A stretch of 64,000 nucleotides of DNA from the NCBI GenBank assembly GCA_001897855.1, contig MKUO01000021.1, positions 62,001-126,000 on the forward strand, in the 5' to 3' direction. Shown one piece after another: positions 51,562 to 59,514 of this stretch. Positions within the stretch are counted from its first letter, which is position 1; every line of letters begins with the position of its first letter. The position numbers were made by a program, and so were the translations under genes. The stretch is from Bacteroidetes bacterium 43-93. Lineage in GTDB: Bacteria > Bacteroidota > Bacteroidia > Chitinophagales > Chitinophagaceae. The notes under the pieces were generated by a model. The model saw nothing but the letters and a program-made list of their open reading frames with translations. It did not search any database and was not told where the DNA came from.

Positions 51562-52893
51562 GTGAGAGTATCTGTAAGCAATAAAGACATTCTGAGGCTG
51601 GCAGCGCCTATTTCTATGGCCTTGCTCATCCCACAGGTCAGTTTCCTAACCAATACTGCCTTCTTAGGCCGGGTTGGTGAGCGCGAACTGGCGGTCAATG
51701 GCATTACAGGTATTTTTTATATGACGCTCAGCATGATAGGTTATGGCCTTGCCAGTGGTATACAGGTGCAGATGGCCAGGAGGGCAGGAGAGGGCGATAA
51801 CAAAGAACTGGCTAATACATTTATCAACGGGATGATGCTGGCTATGCTCAGCTCCATGGTGCTGATGTTGTTGTCTCTATGGATGGCACCCCTCATCTTC
51901 GGTTACAGCCTGCATAATAGCGAGCACATTTATTTAAGTATCGATTATCTCTACGTGCGGGTATGGGGGCTGCCGTTTTTGATGCTCACCCAGCTAGCGA
52001 ACTCATTTTATATATCTACCGGGCAATCCAGGCATCTTATATACGGTTCGCTTGCAGGTACCATAACCAATATCGTGCTCGATTACCTGCTGATCTTTGG
52101 TAAGGGCGGATTTCCTGAATTAGGACTTATTGGTGCTGCACTGGCATCGGTAGGAGCAGAATTTATCAACTGCTTGGTGATGTACAGCATATTCTATTTT
52201 AAGCAGCAATATCGCAAATACCCGGTCTTTTCCTATTTTCATTTCGATGCAGAATTGTCGCGTCGCAGCCTGAAGGTTTCAGCTCCTCTTATTGTACAAT
52301 TTCTTTTTAGCATAGGCGGCTGGCAGGTATTTTTCATTTTTGTAGAGCACCTGGGCCAGCGGGAGCTGGCAGCTTCCCAGATATTACGTAGCGTGTTTGG
52401 TATTATGGGTATCGGTACATGGGCTTTTGCCTCCAGTTGCAATACCATGGTTAGCAATGTTATAGGGCAAGGCAAGCAGAGTGAAGTGATACCACTTATC
52501 TGGAAGATAGGCAAGCTCAGTTTTTTCTACACTATTATTGTTTGCGGGCTGCTGCTGATATTTTCAGAAACTTTCCTCGGTGTCTATACAGAGGATAAAG
52601 GCTTGATAACCCTGGCAACACCCAGTTTGCACCTCATACTAGCGGCTATGCTCGTCATGACATGGTCTACTGTTATGTTCAACGGTGTGGTTGGTACCGG
52701 TAATACACTAACAAACCTGCTGATAGAGGTTTCCTGTGTATGCAGCTACCTTGTCTATTGCTATATAGTGATAGAACGCAACAGGTTACCCCTGCAATGG
52801 GCCTGGGGTTCAGAGTTCGTGTATTGGTCTTGCCTGTTTGTTACCAGCTATTTCTACATCCGCTCGGGCAAGTGGAAGGGGAAAATGATCTAA
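51562..52893 (+). CDS. MATE family efflux transporter
   Basis: A 443-residue inner-membrane transporter with twelve expected helices. ILRLAAPISMALLIPQVSFL and TNTAFLGRVGERELAVNGI are the first MATE repeat; the second starts at SLKVSAPLIVQFLFSIGGWQVFF. MATE proteins export cationic drugs or metabolites using Na+ or H+. The start is a GTG at 51562; no ATG lies near in frame. The stop overlaps that of ytxJ by 4 nt (CTAA). The substrate is unknown. Confidence 0.93.
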   Translation: MRVSVSNKDILRLAAPISMALLIPQVSFLTNTAFLGRVGERELAVNGITGIFYMTLSMIGYGLASGIQVQMARRAGEGDNKELANTFINGMMLAMLSSMVLMLLSLWMAPLIFGYSLHNSEHIYLSIDYLYVRVWGLPFLMLTQLANSFYISTGQSRHLIYGSLAGTITNIVLDYLLIFGKGGFPELGLIGAALASVGAEFINCLVMYSIFYFKQQYRKYPVFSYFHFDAELSRRSLKVSAPLIVQFLFSIGGWQVFFIFVEHLGQRELAASQILRSVFGIMGIGTWAFASSCNTMVSNVIGQGKQSEVIPLIWKIGKLSFFYTIIVCGLLLIFSETFLGVYTEDKGLITLATPSLHLILAAMLVMTWSTVMFNGVVGTGNTLTNLLIEVSCVCSYLVYCYIVIERNRLPLQWAWGSEFVYWSCLFVTSYFYIRSGKWKGKMI

Positions 52894-53219
52894 GCAGCTT
52901 TTTCTGCTATTTCTTCCATGCTGATGCCGTTATGGCTTTCATCATACACACATTCACCGTTTTTGATAAGTAATATCTGTGGCGACTCATGTCGCACACC
53001 AAATACCTTAGCTATATCGTTTGATATGTTGCGGTACCGGATCAGGTCCAGGTAATAAAACTGCACGTTTTCAGGAGCCGTTTTCCGCTCCAGCCTACCC
53101 TTTGCCATATCACTGATGCTGCAACGTGTACTGTGTTTAAAGATAACTACGGGTTGTTGTTTACTTTGTTCTTTTATTTGATCCAACTGCGCTTCTTCGG
53201 TCAATGCTATCCAATTCAT
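52890..53219 (-). CDS. ytxJ: YtxJ, monothiol redox protein of the bacillithiol system
   Basis: A 109-residue thioredoxin-fold protein. VVIFKHSTRCSIS carries the single active-site Cys33 of the YtxJ family (H-S-x-x-C-x-x-S). RYRNISNDIAKVFGVRHESPQ has the cis-Pro region (S-P-Q). YtxJ (BrxC) is thought to remove bacillithiol from protein thiols in Firmicutes and Bacteroidota. A TAAATTTG element lies 4 nt before the ATG (53224-53231, minus strand). Confidence 0.9.
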   Translation of the reverse strand: MNWIALTEEAQLDQIKEQSKQQPVVIFKHSTRCSISDMAKGRLERKTAPENVQFYYLDLIRYRNISNDIAKVFGVRHESPQILLIKNGECVYDESHNGISMEEIAEKAA

Positions 53220-53294
53220 AATGCAAATTTACATGCACTACTCCACTCAAAAAACTTAGGCCATTGATATGCAGATAACCATCATTTATGATGG

Positions 53295-54233
53295 TCACTC
53301 TTTTAACACTTTGCCATGATAAAGCAGGCTACCGGTTTTTGGGTCTTTGATGGTTATAAAATACATGCCGGTTTGCAGGGTTTCAATGTTCATACTATGA
53401 TCTCCTTCGGGAAGATATTGCTCTGCCATTTTTGCTCCGGTGGCATTGTATAGGTAAACTATTCCATCGTGTTCCATGTCAATGTGTAGTACGTTCGTTG
53501 CGGGGTTGGGGAATATGAGGATGGATTTTTCTTTAGTAGTACTGCTAATGCCAGTTGGAGTAGTATAAGGGAATACATACGTGCAACTAAACGTATCGGC
53601 AGTATATGTCCCGTCTGTATTAGTGAAGCAATGGAAAAAATAACCTTCCTGCCCGCTTTGATTGAGAAAGAAGTTTTGTGCAGGTCCCATGCCTTCAATA
53701 ATATATGTATATATGGTCTGCCCCGGCCAATGATAGGATATTCTTTTGTGATAAACGCCACCAATTAAAACAGAATCTATCCCTGCTACTATTACGGCAC
53801 TAAACATATTGCTTCCTGAATGTAATGTGTCTCCAATACCAAGATTAAAATCGAAATATAGTTTACCTGCAGTATCATACCGCTCACAAACAAATACCTG
53901 TTTGTTTTGTTCTCTTATTGCTGCGAAATAAACATCTGGCCCATCTGCTACACAGTTTTTAATGTCAGGATAAATTATTTGTCCTGTTGTTTTATCTTGT
54001 CTTATTGTGTCGATATGAGTGCGAATGAAAATTTTCTTGTAAGTATCACCCTTGATAATGGTGTCAGAACCATTGACGTAATATAGATCATTATTTGCAT
54101 TTTCAATGTAAGGCCCGGGAGTACAAAGGTGCGTGTACCTCCACATAGCGTTGTTAGTAGGGAAGGGGATGTACTGTTGTGCTTGAATCTGGAATGCTGC
54201 CAGCAATAGTGGCAAAAGAAATAATTTTCGCAT
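53295..54233 (-). CDS. Secreted protein of unknown function with T9SS sorting domain
   Basis: A 312-residue protein. The ATG at 54233 begins a signal peptide (MRKLFLLPLLLAAFQIQAQQ); an upstream extension to 54350 lacks one and overlaps the fabD promoter. The central part is beta-rich and without a recognisable enzyme domain. It ends with a type A T9SS domain starting ILIFPNPATNVLHIDME and finishing YHGKVLKE. It should be exported to the cell surface or medium. The 147 nt between it and fabD hold divergent promoters. Confidence 0.82.
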   Translation of the reverse strand: MRKLFLLPLLLAAFQIQAQQYIPFPTNNAMWRYTHLCTPGPYIENANNDLYYVNGSDTIIKGDTYKKIFIRTHIDTIRQDKTTGQIIYPDIKNCVADGPDVYFAAIREQNKQVFVCERYDTAGKLYFDFNLGIGDTLHSGSNMFSAVIVAGIDSVLIGGVYHKRISYHWPGQTIYTYIIEGMGPAQNFFLNQSGQEGYFFHCFTNTDGTYTADTFSCTYVFPYTTPTGISSTTKEKSILIFPNPATNVLHIDMEHDGIVYLYNATGAKMAEQYLPEGDHSMNIETLQTGMYFITIKDPKTGSLLYHGKVLKE

Positions 54234-54326
54234 GATATTTTGGTTTGGTACCATAAATCTACAGCGCACTATTGTCAATTTTGTAATGGAATTGCCATAC
54301 TTCAAAGCATAGGCTATTATGGCTCG

Positions 54327-54358
54327 TTTGTGTGCTATAGCTGTTTGCATTACTTTCG
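54327..54358 (+). promoter_or_regulatory. Probable promoter of fabD
   Basis: TTTG (54327-54330), 20 nt, TACTTTCG (54351-54358; one mismatch to TAnnTTTG). It gives a leader of about 20 nt to the ATG at 54381. Confidence 0.42.
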
Positions 54359-54380
54359 CCCTTCAAACAGTTTATTTATA

Positions 54381-55262
54381 ATGAAACATGCATATGTATT
54401 CCCCGGCCAGGGAGCACAGTTTTCAGGAATGGGTAAGAGCCTGTACGAGAGCAATAGCCTCGCGAAAGAATATTTTGAACAGGCAAATGAGATACTTGGT
54501 TTCCGCATCACAGATATCATGTTCTCCGGTAGCGACGAAGATCTGAAACAAACAAAGGTTACACAGCCGGCAATATTCCTGCACTCCACCATATTATTTC
54601 TTACTACCCCCGATCTGTTGCCCGAAATGGTTGCTGGTCACTCTTTAGGTGAATTCTCTGCTTTAGTAGCAAACAAAGTTTTGTCCTTTGAGGATGGCCT
54701 TAGGTTGGTTGCACAGCGTGCAGCGGCTATGCAGCGTGCCTGCGAGATCAATCCTTCTACAATGGCTGCAGTTCTTGGTTTAGAAGATGCTAAGGTAGAA
54801 GAGATATGTGCTGAGTTTAAAGATGAAGTGGTAGTACCGGCTAACTATAACTGCCCGGGTCAGTTGGTGATCAGCGGTAGTATCAATGGTATCAATCAGG
54901 CTTGCGAAAAAATGAAGGCTGCAGGCGCTAAGCGTGCTTTGGTATTGCAGGTAGGTGGCGCATTCCACTCTCCGTTAATGGAGCCTGCTAAAGAACAGCT
55001 GCAGGACGCGATCATGAACACACAATTCAGCAATCCTACCTGCCCTGTTTTCCAAAACGTAGATGCGTCTCCGTATATCGATCCGCACATGATCAAGCAA
55101 AACCTCATCAACCAGTTAACAGCACCTGTCCGCTGGACACAAACCGTTCAAAAAATGACGGATCTCGGCGCTACACACTTCACAGAAGTAGGGCCGGGTA
55201 ATGTGTTACAAGGCCTTATCAAAAAGATCAATAAAGAAGCTGTTACCAACGGTATCAACTAA
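54381..55262 (+). CDS. fabD: Malonyl CoA-acyl carrier protein transacylase
   Basis: A 293-residue cytosolic enzyme that loads malonyl groups on ACP for fatty acid synthesis. YVFPGQGAQFSGMG opens the fold; the catalytic Ser88 is in AGHSLGEFSAL. The malonate-binding Arg is in LVAQRAAAMQ, and the catalytic His is in GGAFHSPLMEPA. The ATG at 54381 gives the canonical N-terminus; the longer frame from 54240 lies upstream of the promoter. A strong terminator follows the stop. Confidence 0.96.
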   Translation: MKHAYVFPGQGAQFSGMGKSLYESNSLAKEYFEQANEILGFRITDIMFSGSDEDLKQTKVTQPAIFLHSTILFLTTPDLLPEMVAGHSLGEFSALVANKVLSFEDGLRLVAQRAAAMQRACEINPSTMAAVLGLEDAKVEEICAEFKDEVVVPANYNCPGQLVISGSINGINQACEKMKAAGAKRALVLQVGGAFHSPLMEPAKEQLQDAIMNTQFSNPTCPVFQNVDASPYIDPHMIKQNLINQLTAPVRWTQTVQKMTDLGATHFTEVGPGNVLQGLIKKINKEAVTNGIN

Positions 55263-55283
55263 AAAAGAAAGTACGAATTACAT

Positions 55284-55314
55284 AAAACGCCCGGAACCCC
55301 GGGCGTTTTATATT
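55284..55314 (+). terminator. Rho-independent terminator after fabD
   Basis: AAAACGCCCGG / CCGGGCGTTTT, an 11-bp stem with loop AACC, then TATATT-type sequence, 21 nt after the fabD stop. Confidence 0.88.
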
Positions 55315-55324
55315 GTGCAGGCAT

Positions 55325-55355
55325 TAAAAAAGCCCTCCCGGAAATCCGGGAAGGC
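55325..55355 (-). terminator. Rho-independent terminator after mdh
   Basis: On the minus strand GGCCTTCCCGG / CCGGGAGGGC with a short loop, then a run of six T. It lies 33 nt beyond the mdh stop. Confidence 0.82.
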
Positions 55356-55387
55356 CGTACTACTATAATTGAAACGACAATCCTTAA

Positions 55388-56323
55388 TTAAGCAACCAGT
55401 GTATCCAGCACGCTATTCATATTGCGTACTGCTTCTGCTGATTTGTTGAAAGCTTCCTGCTCTTCAGTATTTAATTTATAATCAACGATTTTTTCCCAGC
55501 CGTTGCGTCCTATTACTACAGGTACACCCATGCATATATCGCTTTGGCCATATTCGCCATCCAGCGATACGCAGCAAGGGAATACTTTCTTCTGGTCGCG
55601 GATGATGCTTTCTACCAGTGCAGCGCCTGCGGCTCCCGGTGCATACCATGCGCTGGTACCCAGCATTTTGGTAAGGGTGGCGCCGCCTACCATAGTGTCA
55701 GCAGATATTTGTTTCAGTTGGTCTGCGCTCAGTGTATTGCTTACTGGGTTACCATTCAGGGTAGCCAGGCGTGTCAGCGGTATCATGGTAGTATCGCCAT
55801 GTCCGCCTATCACTACTGCATGCAGGTCGTTCTGAGAGCAGCCCAGTGCCATTTGCAGGTATGTTTTAAAACGTGCGCTATCCAGGATGCCGCCCATACC
55901 GATCACGCGGTTTTTAGGTAGGCCAGTTGCTTTCAGCGTCAGGTATGTCATGGTATCCATCGGGTTACTGATCACCACTATGATGGTATTAGGAGAGTAC
56001 TGTAACAGGTTTTTAGCAACGCCTTCTACTATTTTAGCGTTAGTGCCTATCAGTTCTTCGCGGGTCATACCCGGTTTGCGGGGAATACCTGAAGTGATCA
56101 CACATACATCAGAATTCGCGGTTTTGCTATAATCGTTGGTGCTGCCGATAACACGGGTATCAAAACCCAGCAAAGAGCAGGTTTGAGAAATGTCCAGCGC
56201 CTTACCTTCTGCAAAGCCTTCTTTAATGTCCACCAGAACTAATTCTTCCACTAATGCCCTGCGGGCAATGTTGTCGGCACAGGTAGCTCCTACGGCACCG
56301 GCACCCACTACAGTTACTTTCAT
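55388..56323 (-). CDS. mdh: Malate dehydrogenase (LDH-like type)
   Basis: A 311-residue NAD-dependent TCA-cycle enzyme. VTVVGAGAVGATCADNIAR is the Rossmann motif, with D at the end of strand 2 (LVDIKEG). ITSGIPRKPGMTREELI holds the substrate-binding Arg pair (the R-x-P-G-M-x-R-x-x-L loop that selects malate over lactate). VIGGHGDTTMIPL carries the catalytic His. The length matches bacterial LDH-like MDH (~312). A TATCTTTG element precedes it at 56369-56376. Confidence 0.96.
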   Translation of the reverse strand: MKVTVVGAGAVGATCADNIARRALVEELVLVDIKEGFAEGKALDISQTCSLLGFDTRVIGSTNDYSKTANSDVCVITSGIPRKPGMTREELIGTNAKIVEGVAKNLLQYSPNTIIVVISNPMDTMTYLTLKATGLPKNRVIGMGGILDSARFKTYLQMALGCSQNDLHAVVIGGHGDTTMIPLTRLATLNGNPVSNTLSADQLKQISADTMVGGATLTKMLGTSAWYAPGAAGAALVESIIRDQKKVFPCCVSLDGEYGQSDICMGVPVVIGRNGWEKIVDYKLNTEEQEAFNKSAEAVRNMNSVLDTLVA

Positions 56324-56368
56324 TTATTAATTACTTTTTATTTGTGAATGAGAATGAAAAAATCCCTG

Positions 56369-56376
56369 CAAAGATA
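56369..56376 (-). promoter_or_regulatory. Probable -7 element of mdh
   Basis: On the minus strand TATCTTTG fits TAnnTTTG, 45 nt before the mdh ATG. A TTTA stands near the -33 position. Confidence 0.42.
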
Positions 56377-56553
56377 GTGGTATTGCAACAGATATAAAGC
56401 TGATTTATTTCATAAACCCTAATATCAAACGTTAAGAAAATGGTATTGTCATGACGAAAGGGCTGGATACACATATAAAATCTGGCATGGTTTTTTCTCT
56501 GTATATATAGACGCCCGTTGCAACGTTTTGTTTAATTATTAAAGTGAAACGAT

Positions 56554-56685
56554 ATGTTGAAGAGATATGAAACACCGCAGGAATCCCATCCATCTATCAT
56601 TAGTCTCATCGGATTATTAATTGGCCTTTTTTCCGTTTTGGGCGTTGTTGTCGCGGGTATATTTACTATTAGTAAGTTGCTGTAA
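56554..56685 (+). CDS. Small single-helix membrane protein
   Basis: A 43-residue peptide. A polar N-terminus (MLKRYETPQESHPS) precedes one long helix (about 15-40), rich in Ile, Leu, Val and Gly. It has a normal ATG and TAA, lies alone between divergent mdh and the cystathionine beta-synthase gene, and has no overlap with either. I do not recognise a family. It may be a regulatory or stress membrane microprotein. Confidence 0.5.
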   Translation: MLKRYETPQESHPSIISLIGLLIGLFSVLGVVVAGIFTISKLL

Positions 56686-56715
56686 TAATTACCTCAATCA
56701 GTACTTCATCAGGGC

Positions 56716-56733
56716 TACTCAAATATTTGAGTA
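56716..56733. promoter_or_regulatory. 18-bp perfect palindrome upstream of cystathionine beta-synthase
   Basis: TACTCAAATATTTGAGTA is fully self-complementary and ends 24 nt before the ATG at 56758. It overlaps TTTG and TATTTTCG sequences that resemble promoter elements, so it is placed as an operator for a dimeric regulator. Confidence 0.55.
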
Positions 56734-56757
56734 TTTTCGCGCTAAGATTTTTCGCTT

Positions 56758-58131
56758 ATGAACGCATCAAAGCGCGTGTACGATAACGTACTGCAAACAA
56801 TAGGTAATACCCCGCTCATTAAATTGAATAAGGTTACGGCTGATCTGCCATGTCCTGTTTATGCCAAGGTCGATTTCTTCAACCCCGGTAATAGCATCAA
56901 AGACCGCATGGCTCTGAAAATGCTGGAGGTAGCGGAGAAAGAAGGTAAGATAAAACCGGGCGGCACCATCATCGAAGGTACATCCGGCAATACCGGTATG
57001 GGCCTTGCACTTGCTGCTATTATCAAAGGCTACAAATGCATCTTCGCCACTACCGATAAGCAATCCAAGGAAAAAGTAGATATACTGAAGGCGGTGGGCG
57101 CTGAGGTGATCGTTTGCCCTACAAATGTAGAGCCTGAAGATCCCAATTCTTACTATTCCGTATCTAAACGTCTCGCTACGGAAATTCCTAATAGCTGGTA
57201 TGTAAACCAGTACGATAACCTGGCCAACAGGCAAGCGCACTACGAATCTACAGCTCCCGAAATTTGGGACCAGACAGATGGTAAGGTAACACATGTAGTG
57301 GTGGCTTCAGGTACAGGGGGTACTATTACAGGTATTGGCATGTACATGAAGGAAAAGAACCCGAATGTGCAGATGTGGGCTATAGATACTTATGGCTCAT
57401 TGCTCAAAAAATGGTTTGATACAGGCGAGCTGGATATGAATGAGGTACATCCTTACATTTCAGAAGGTTTTGGTGAGGACTTCCTGCCGCAGAACTATAT
57501 CAAAGAGGTGATTGATCATTTTGAGAAAGTAACCGATAAAGATGGCGCGGTAATGGCTCGTAGGATAGCTAAAGAGGAAGGCCTGTTTGTTGGTTATTCT
57601 GCAGGTTCCGTGATAGCAGGTTTAAGGCAGTTAAAGGACAGGCTGAAGCCAACAGATGTGGTAGTGGTTGTATTCCACGATCATGGTAGCCGATATGTAG
57701 GTAAGATATACAATGACGAGTGGATGCTCGATCGCGGCTTCCTCGAAGTAGAAACAGTTCGAGATCTGATAGGTGGACTTGGCCGTCGCAGGCTGGTAAC
57801 TATTGATGAGGATGCCAAAGTAAGCACTGCGTTGGAACTGATGAAGAAGTACGACATAGAGCAGATACCTGTTATGAAGAACGGTGAAATTACTGGGGCT
57901 ATTACACAGGTTGGTGTGTTCAGAAGAATGATCGACAATCATGAAGTGAAGGATTTCAACATTGCAGACATTAAAGAACACGAACTGCCGGTGGTAGATA
58001 TGGATATGCCTATGGAGCGCTTAAAGCATTACATTGGTAAAGACAATGGCGCTGTATTGGTAAAAGATGATAGCGGCCAATACCATATCCTTACCAAATA
58101 CGATGTGCTGAATGCTTTTAGTAAAGGATAA
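56758..58131 (+). CDS. Cystathionine beta-synthase (PLP domain plus CBS pair)
   Basis: A 457-residue enzyme of transsulfuration that condenses serine (or O-acetylserine) with homocysteine or sulfide. The PLP lysine is K48 in NPGNSIKDRMAL. The phosphate and substrate loop EGTSGNTGMG is at 74-83, and GYSAGSVIAGL follows. The C-terminal ~120 residues (from about 335) form two CBS motifs (STALELMKKYDIEQIPVMKNGEITGAIT and a second ending HILTKYDVLNAF). In eukaryotic enzymes this region binds SAM; here the ligand is unknown. Cysteine synthase activity is the alternative. Confidence 0.9.
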   Translation: MNASKRVYDNVLQTIGNTPLIKLNKVTADLPCPVYAKVDFFNPGNSIKDRMALKMLEVAEKEGKIKPGGTIIEGTSGNTGMGLALAAIIKGYKCIFATTDKQSKEKVDILKAVGAEVIVCPTNVEPEDPNSYYSVSKRLATEIPNSWYVNQYDNLANRQAHYESTAPEIWDQTDGKVTHVVVASGTGGTITGIGMYMKEKNPNVQMWAIDTYGSLLKKWFDTGELDMNEVHPYISEGFGEDFLPQNYIKEVIDHFEKVTDKDGAVMARRIAKEEGLFVGYSAGSVIAGLRQLKDRLKPTDVVVVVFHDHGSRYVGKIYNDEWMLDRGFLEVETVRDLIGGLGRRRLVTIDEDAKVSTALELMKKYDIEQIPVMKNGEITGAITQVGVFRRMIDNHEVKDFNIADIKEHELPVVDMDMPMERLKHYIGKDNGAVLVKDDSGQYHILTKYDVLNAFSKG

Positions 58132-58151
58132 CTTAATTTAATTTCATTGGG

Positions 58152-58180
58152 AGCCGTTTCAAAATTGAAACGGCTTTTTA
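58152..58180 (+). terminator. Rho-independent terminator after cystathionine beta-synthase
   Basis: AGCCGTTTC / GAAACGGCT, a 9-bp stem with loop AAAATT, followed by TTTTTA, 20 nt after the stop. Confidence 0.88.
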
Positions 58181-58216
58181 ATAGCTCCGATATTAATCCA
58201 TTACTTTTACGTTCCA

Positions 58217-58570
58217 ATGAGCAATAGTTTTATCAACAATTTTATAAGAAAGCCTCCTGCCTTATTCCCCTGGGTGGCGCTGTTCCATATCGGCATGCTC
58301 GCATTCAGTATATGGAGTGCGAGTTCACTGCCATTATCCCCTATATGGATAGATGTCGCATGGATGGTATTGTACACCTTCAGCTGGATATTTATCTGCA
58401 ACATGAAACGCTGGGCAGCGTGGATGTATCTTATGGTAACTATAGCGGATCTTGCATGCTGGATGGTGTTTCATAATGATCCCATCAAACAGGATTATGC
58501 AAGTTCGTTAGTGTTAATGAATGTTCTATTTTCATTCTTTATCCTCGCCTATTATAAGAAGTTCTCATGA
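58217..58570 (+). CDS. Small integral membrane protein of unknown function
   Basis: A 117-residue protein with four hydrophobic segments: FPWVALFHIGMLAFSIWSA, IWIDVAWMVLYTFSWIFI, WAAWMYLMVTIADLACWMVF and LVLMNVLFSFFILAYY. No charged motif suggests a transporter. It overlaps the next gene by 4 nt (ATGA), so it is probably co-expressed with the BtuF-like protein. A TACTTTTA (one mismatch to the -7 consensus) ends 7 nt before its ATG. I do not recognise a family. Confidence 0.65.
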   Translation: MSNSFINNFIRKPPALFPWVALFHIGMLAFSIWSASSLPLSPIWIDVAWMVLYTFSWIFICNMKRWAAWMYLMVTIADLACWMVFHNDPIKQDYASSLVLMNVLFSFFILAYYKKFS

Positions 58571-59346
58571 AGCGAATTTTTTCGGACATGATGGGCAGAG
58601 AGATAGAGATCAACTTTCCACCCAGGCGTATTATATCTGTTGTGCCTTCACAAACAGAATTGTTGTACGATCTCGGACTCGAAAATGAAGTAGTGGGAAT
58701 CACTAAATTTTGTGTGCATCCGGAATCATGGTTCCGTACTAAGGAACGCATAGGTGGTACCAAGAAGCTGAACATAGAAAAGATCCGCTCCTTACAGCCG
58801 GATCTGATCATTGCCAATAAAGAAGAAAACGAACAGGCGCAAATAGAAGAACTGGCAAAAGAATTCCCGGTTTGGATCAGTGATATACAAACTTTACCAC
58901 AAGCGTTACAGATGATGCAGGTAGTGGGGCTTATAACAGGCACCGAACACAAGGCAAATGAAATTGTTGATGAGATAGTAACGGGCTTTACCAATCTGCA
59001 TACAGCATCACAACCTAAACGGGTAGCTTATTTTATATGGTATAATCCCTGGATGACCGTAGGAGGTGATACCTTCATTAGTAGCATGATAAAGACTATC
59101 GGTTGGCAGAACGTGTATGTCGGTGCAACTCGTTATCCCGAAGTCGATCTGCAGGATTTGAAAGAGAAAGATCCGGAATTGGTACTATTATCTTCAGAAC
59201 CTTATCCGTTTAAAGAAAAACATATAGAAGAGATAAAGGCAGAGCTGCCTAATGCAGATGTGCGCCTTGTAGACGGCGAAATGTTTAGCTGGTATGGCAG
59301 CAGGATGAGAGAAGCTATAGCATATATGCAGAATTTGGTTAAATAA
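58567..59346 (+). CDS. BtuF-like helical-backbone metal/cobalamin receptor without signal peptide
   Basis: A 259-residue protein of the type III periplasmic-binding fold (PF01497). RRIISVVPSQTELLYDLGLENEVVGIT is the N-terminal lobe motif; PDLIIANKEEN and GGDTFISSMIKTIGWQNVY are the hinge and C-terminal lobe segments. There is no signal peptide or lipobox at the start (MKRIFSDMMGREIEINFPP), so it appears cytosolic. No BtuC/D or TonB receptor lies nearby. It might store or chaperone cobalamin or another metal complex, or have lost its export signal. Overlap with the upstream membrane gene is 4 nt. Confidence 0.8.
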   Translation: MKRIFSDMMGREIEINFPPRRIISVVPSQTELLYDLGLENEVVGITKFCVHPESWFRTKERIGGTKKLNIEKIRSLQPDLIIANKEENEQAQIEELAKEFPVWISDIQTLPQALQMMQVVGLITGTEHKANEIVDEIVTGFTNLHTASQPKRVAYFIWYNPWMTVGGDTFISSMIKTIGWQNVYVGATRYPEVDLQDLKEKDPELVLLSSEPYPFKEKHIEEIKAELPNADVRLVDGEMFSWYGSRMREAIAYMQNLVK

Positions 59347-59392
59347 GGGTCAACTCGGCTATTATTGTTAACTTGTAGTAAAATCATCACTC

Positions 59393-59500
59393 ATGAATTT
59401 CTTCCTGCGTGTTATCCTGTTTCTTACTGTAGTTGTGGTAGTGTACTCTATTGCTAAGGCCATCATGCGCTACCTCGATAATCGCAGGGACGAAAAATAA
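59393..59500 (+). CDS. Small single-helix membrane peptide
   Basis: A 35-residue peptide: one helix (about 3-22, starting FFLRVILFLTVVVVVYS) and a basic, charged tail (RYLDNRRDEK). It sits between the BtuF-like gene (46 nt) and the VOC gene (14 nt) in the same direction, so it belongs to the same unit. Similar short Lys/Arg-tailed peptides with this shape are common in Bacteroidota, often unannotated. Function unknown. Confidence 0.55.
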   Translation: MNFFLRVILFLTVVVVVYSIAKAIMRYLDNRRDEK

Positions 59501-59514
59501 ATCAGACTCATTTT

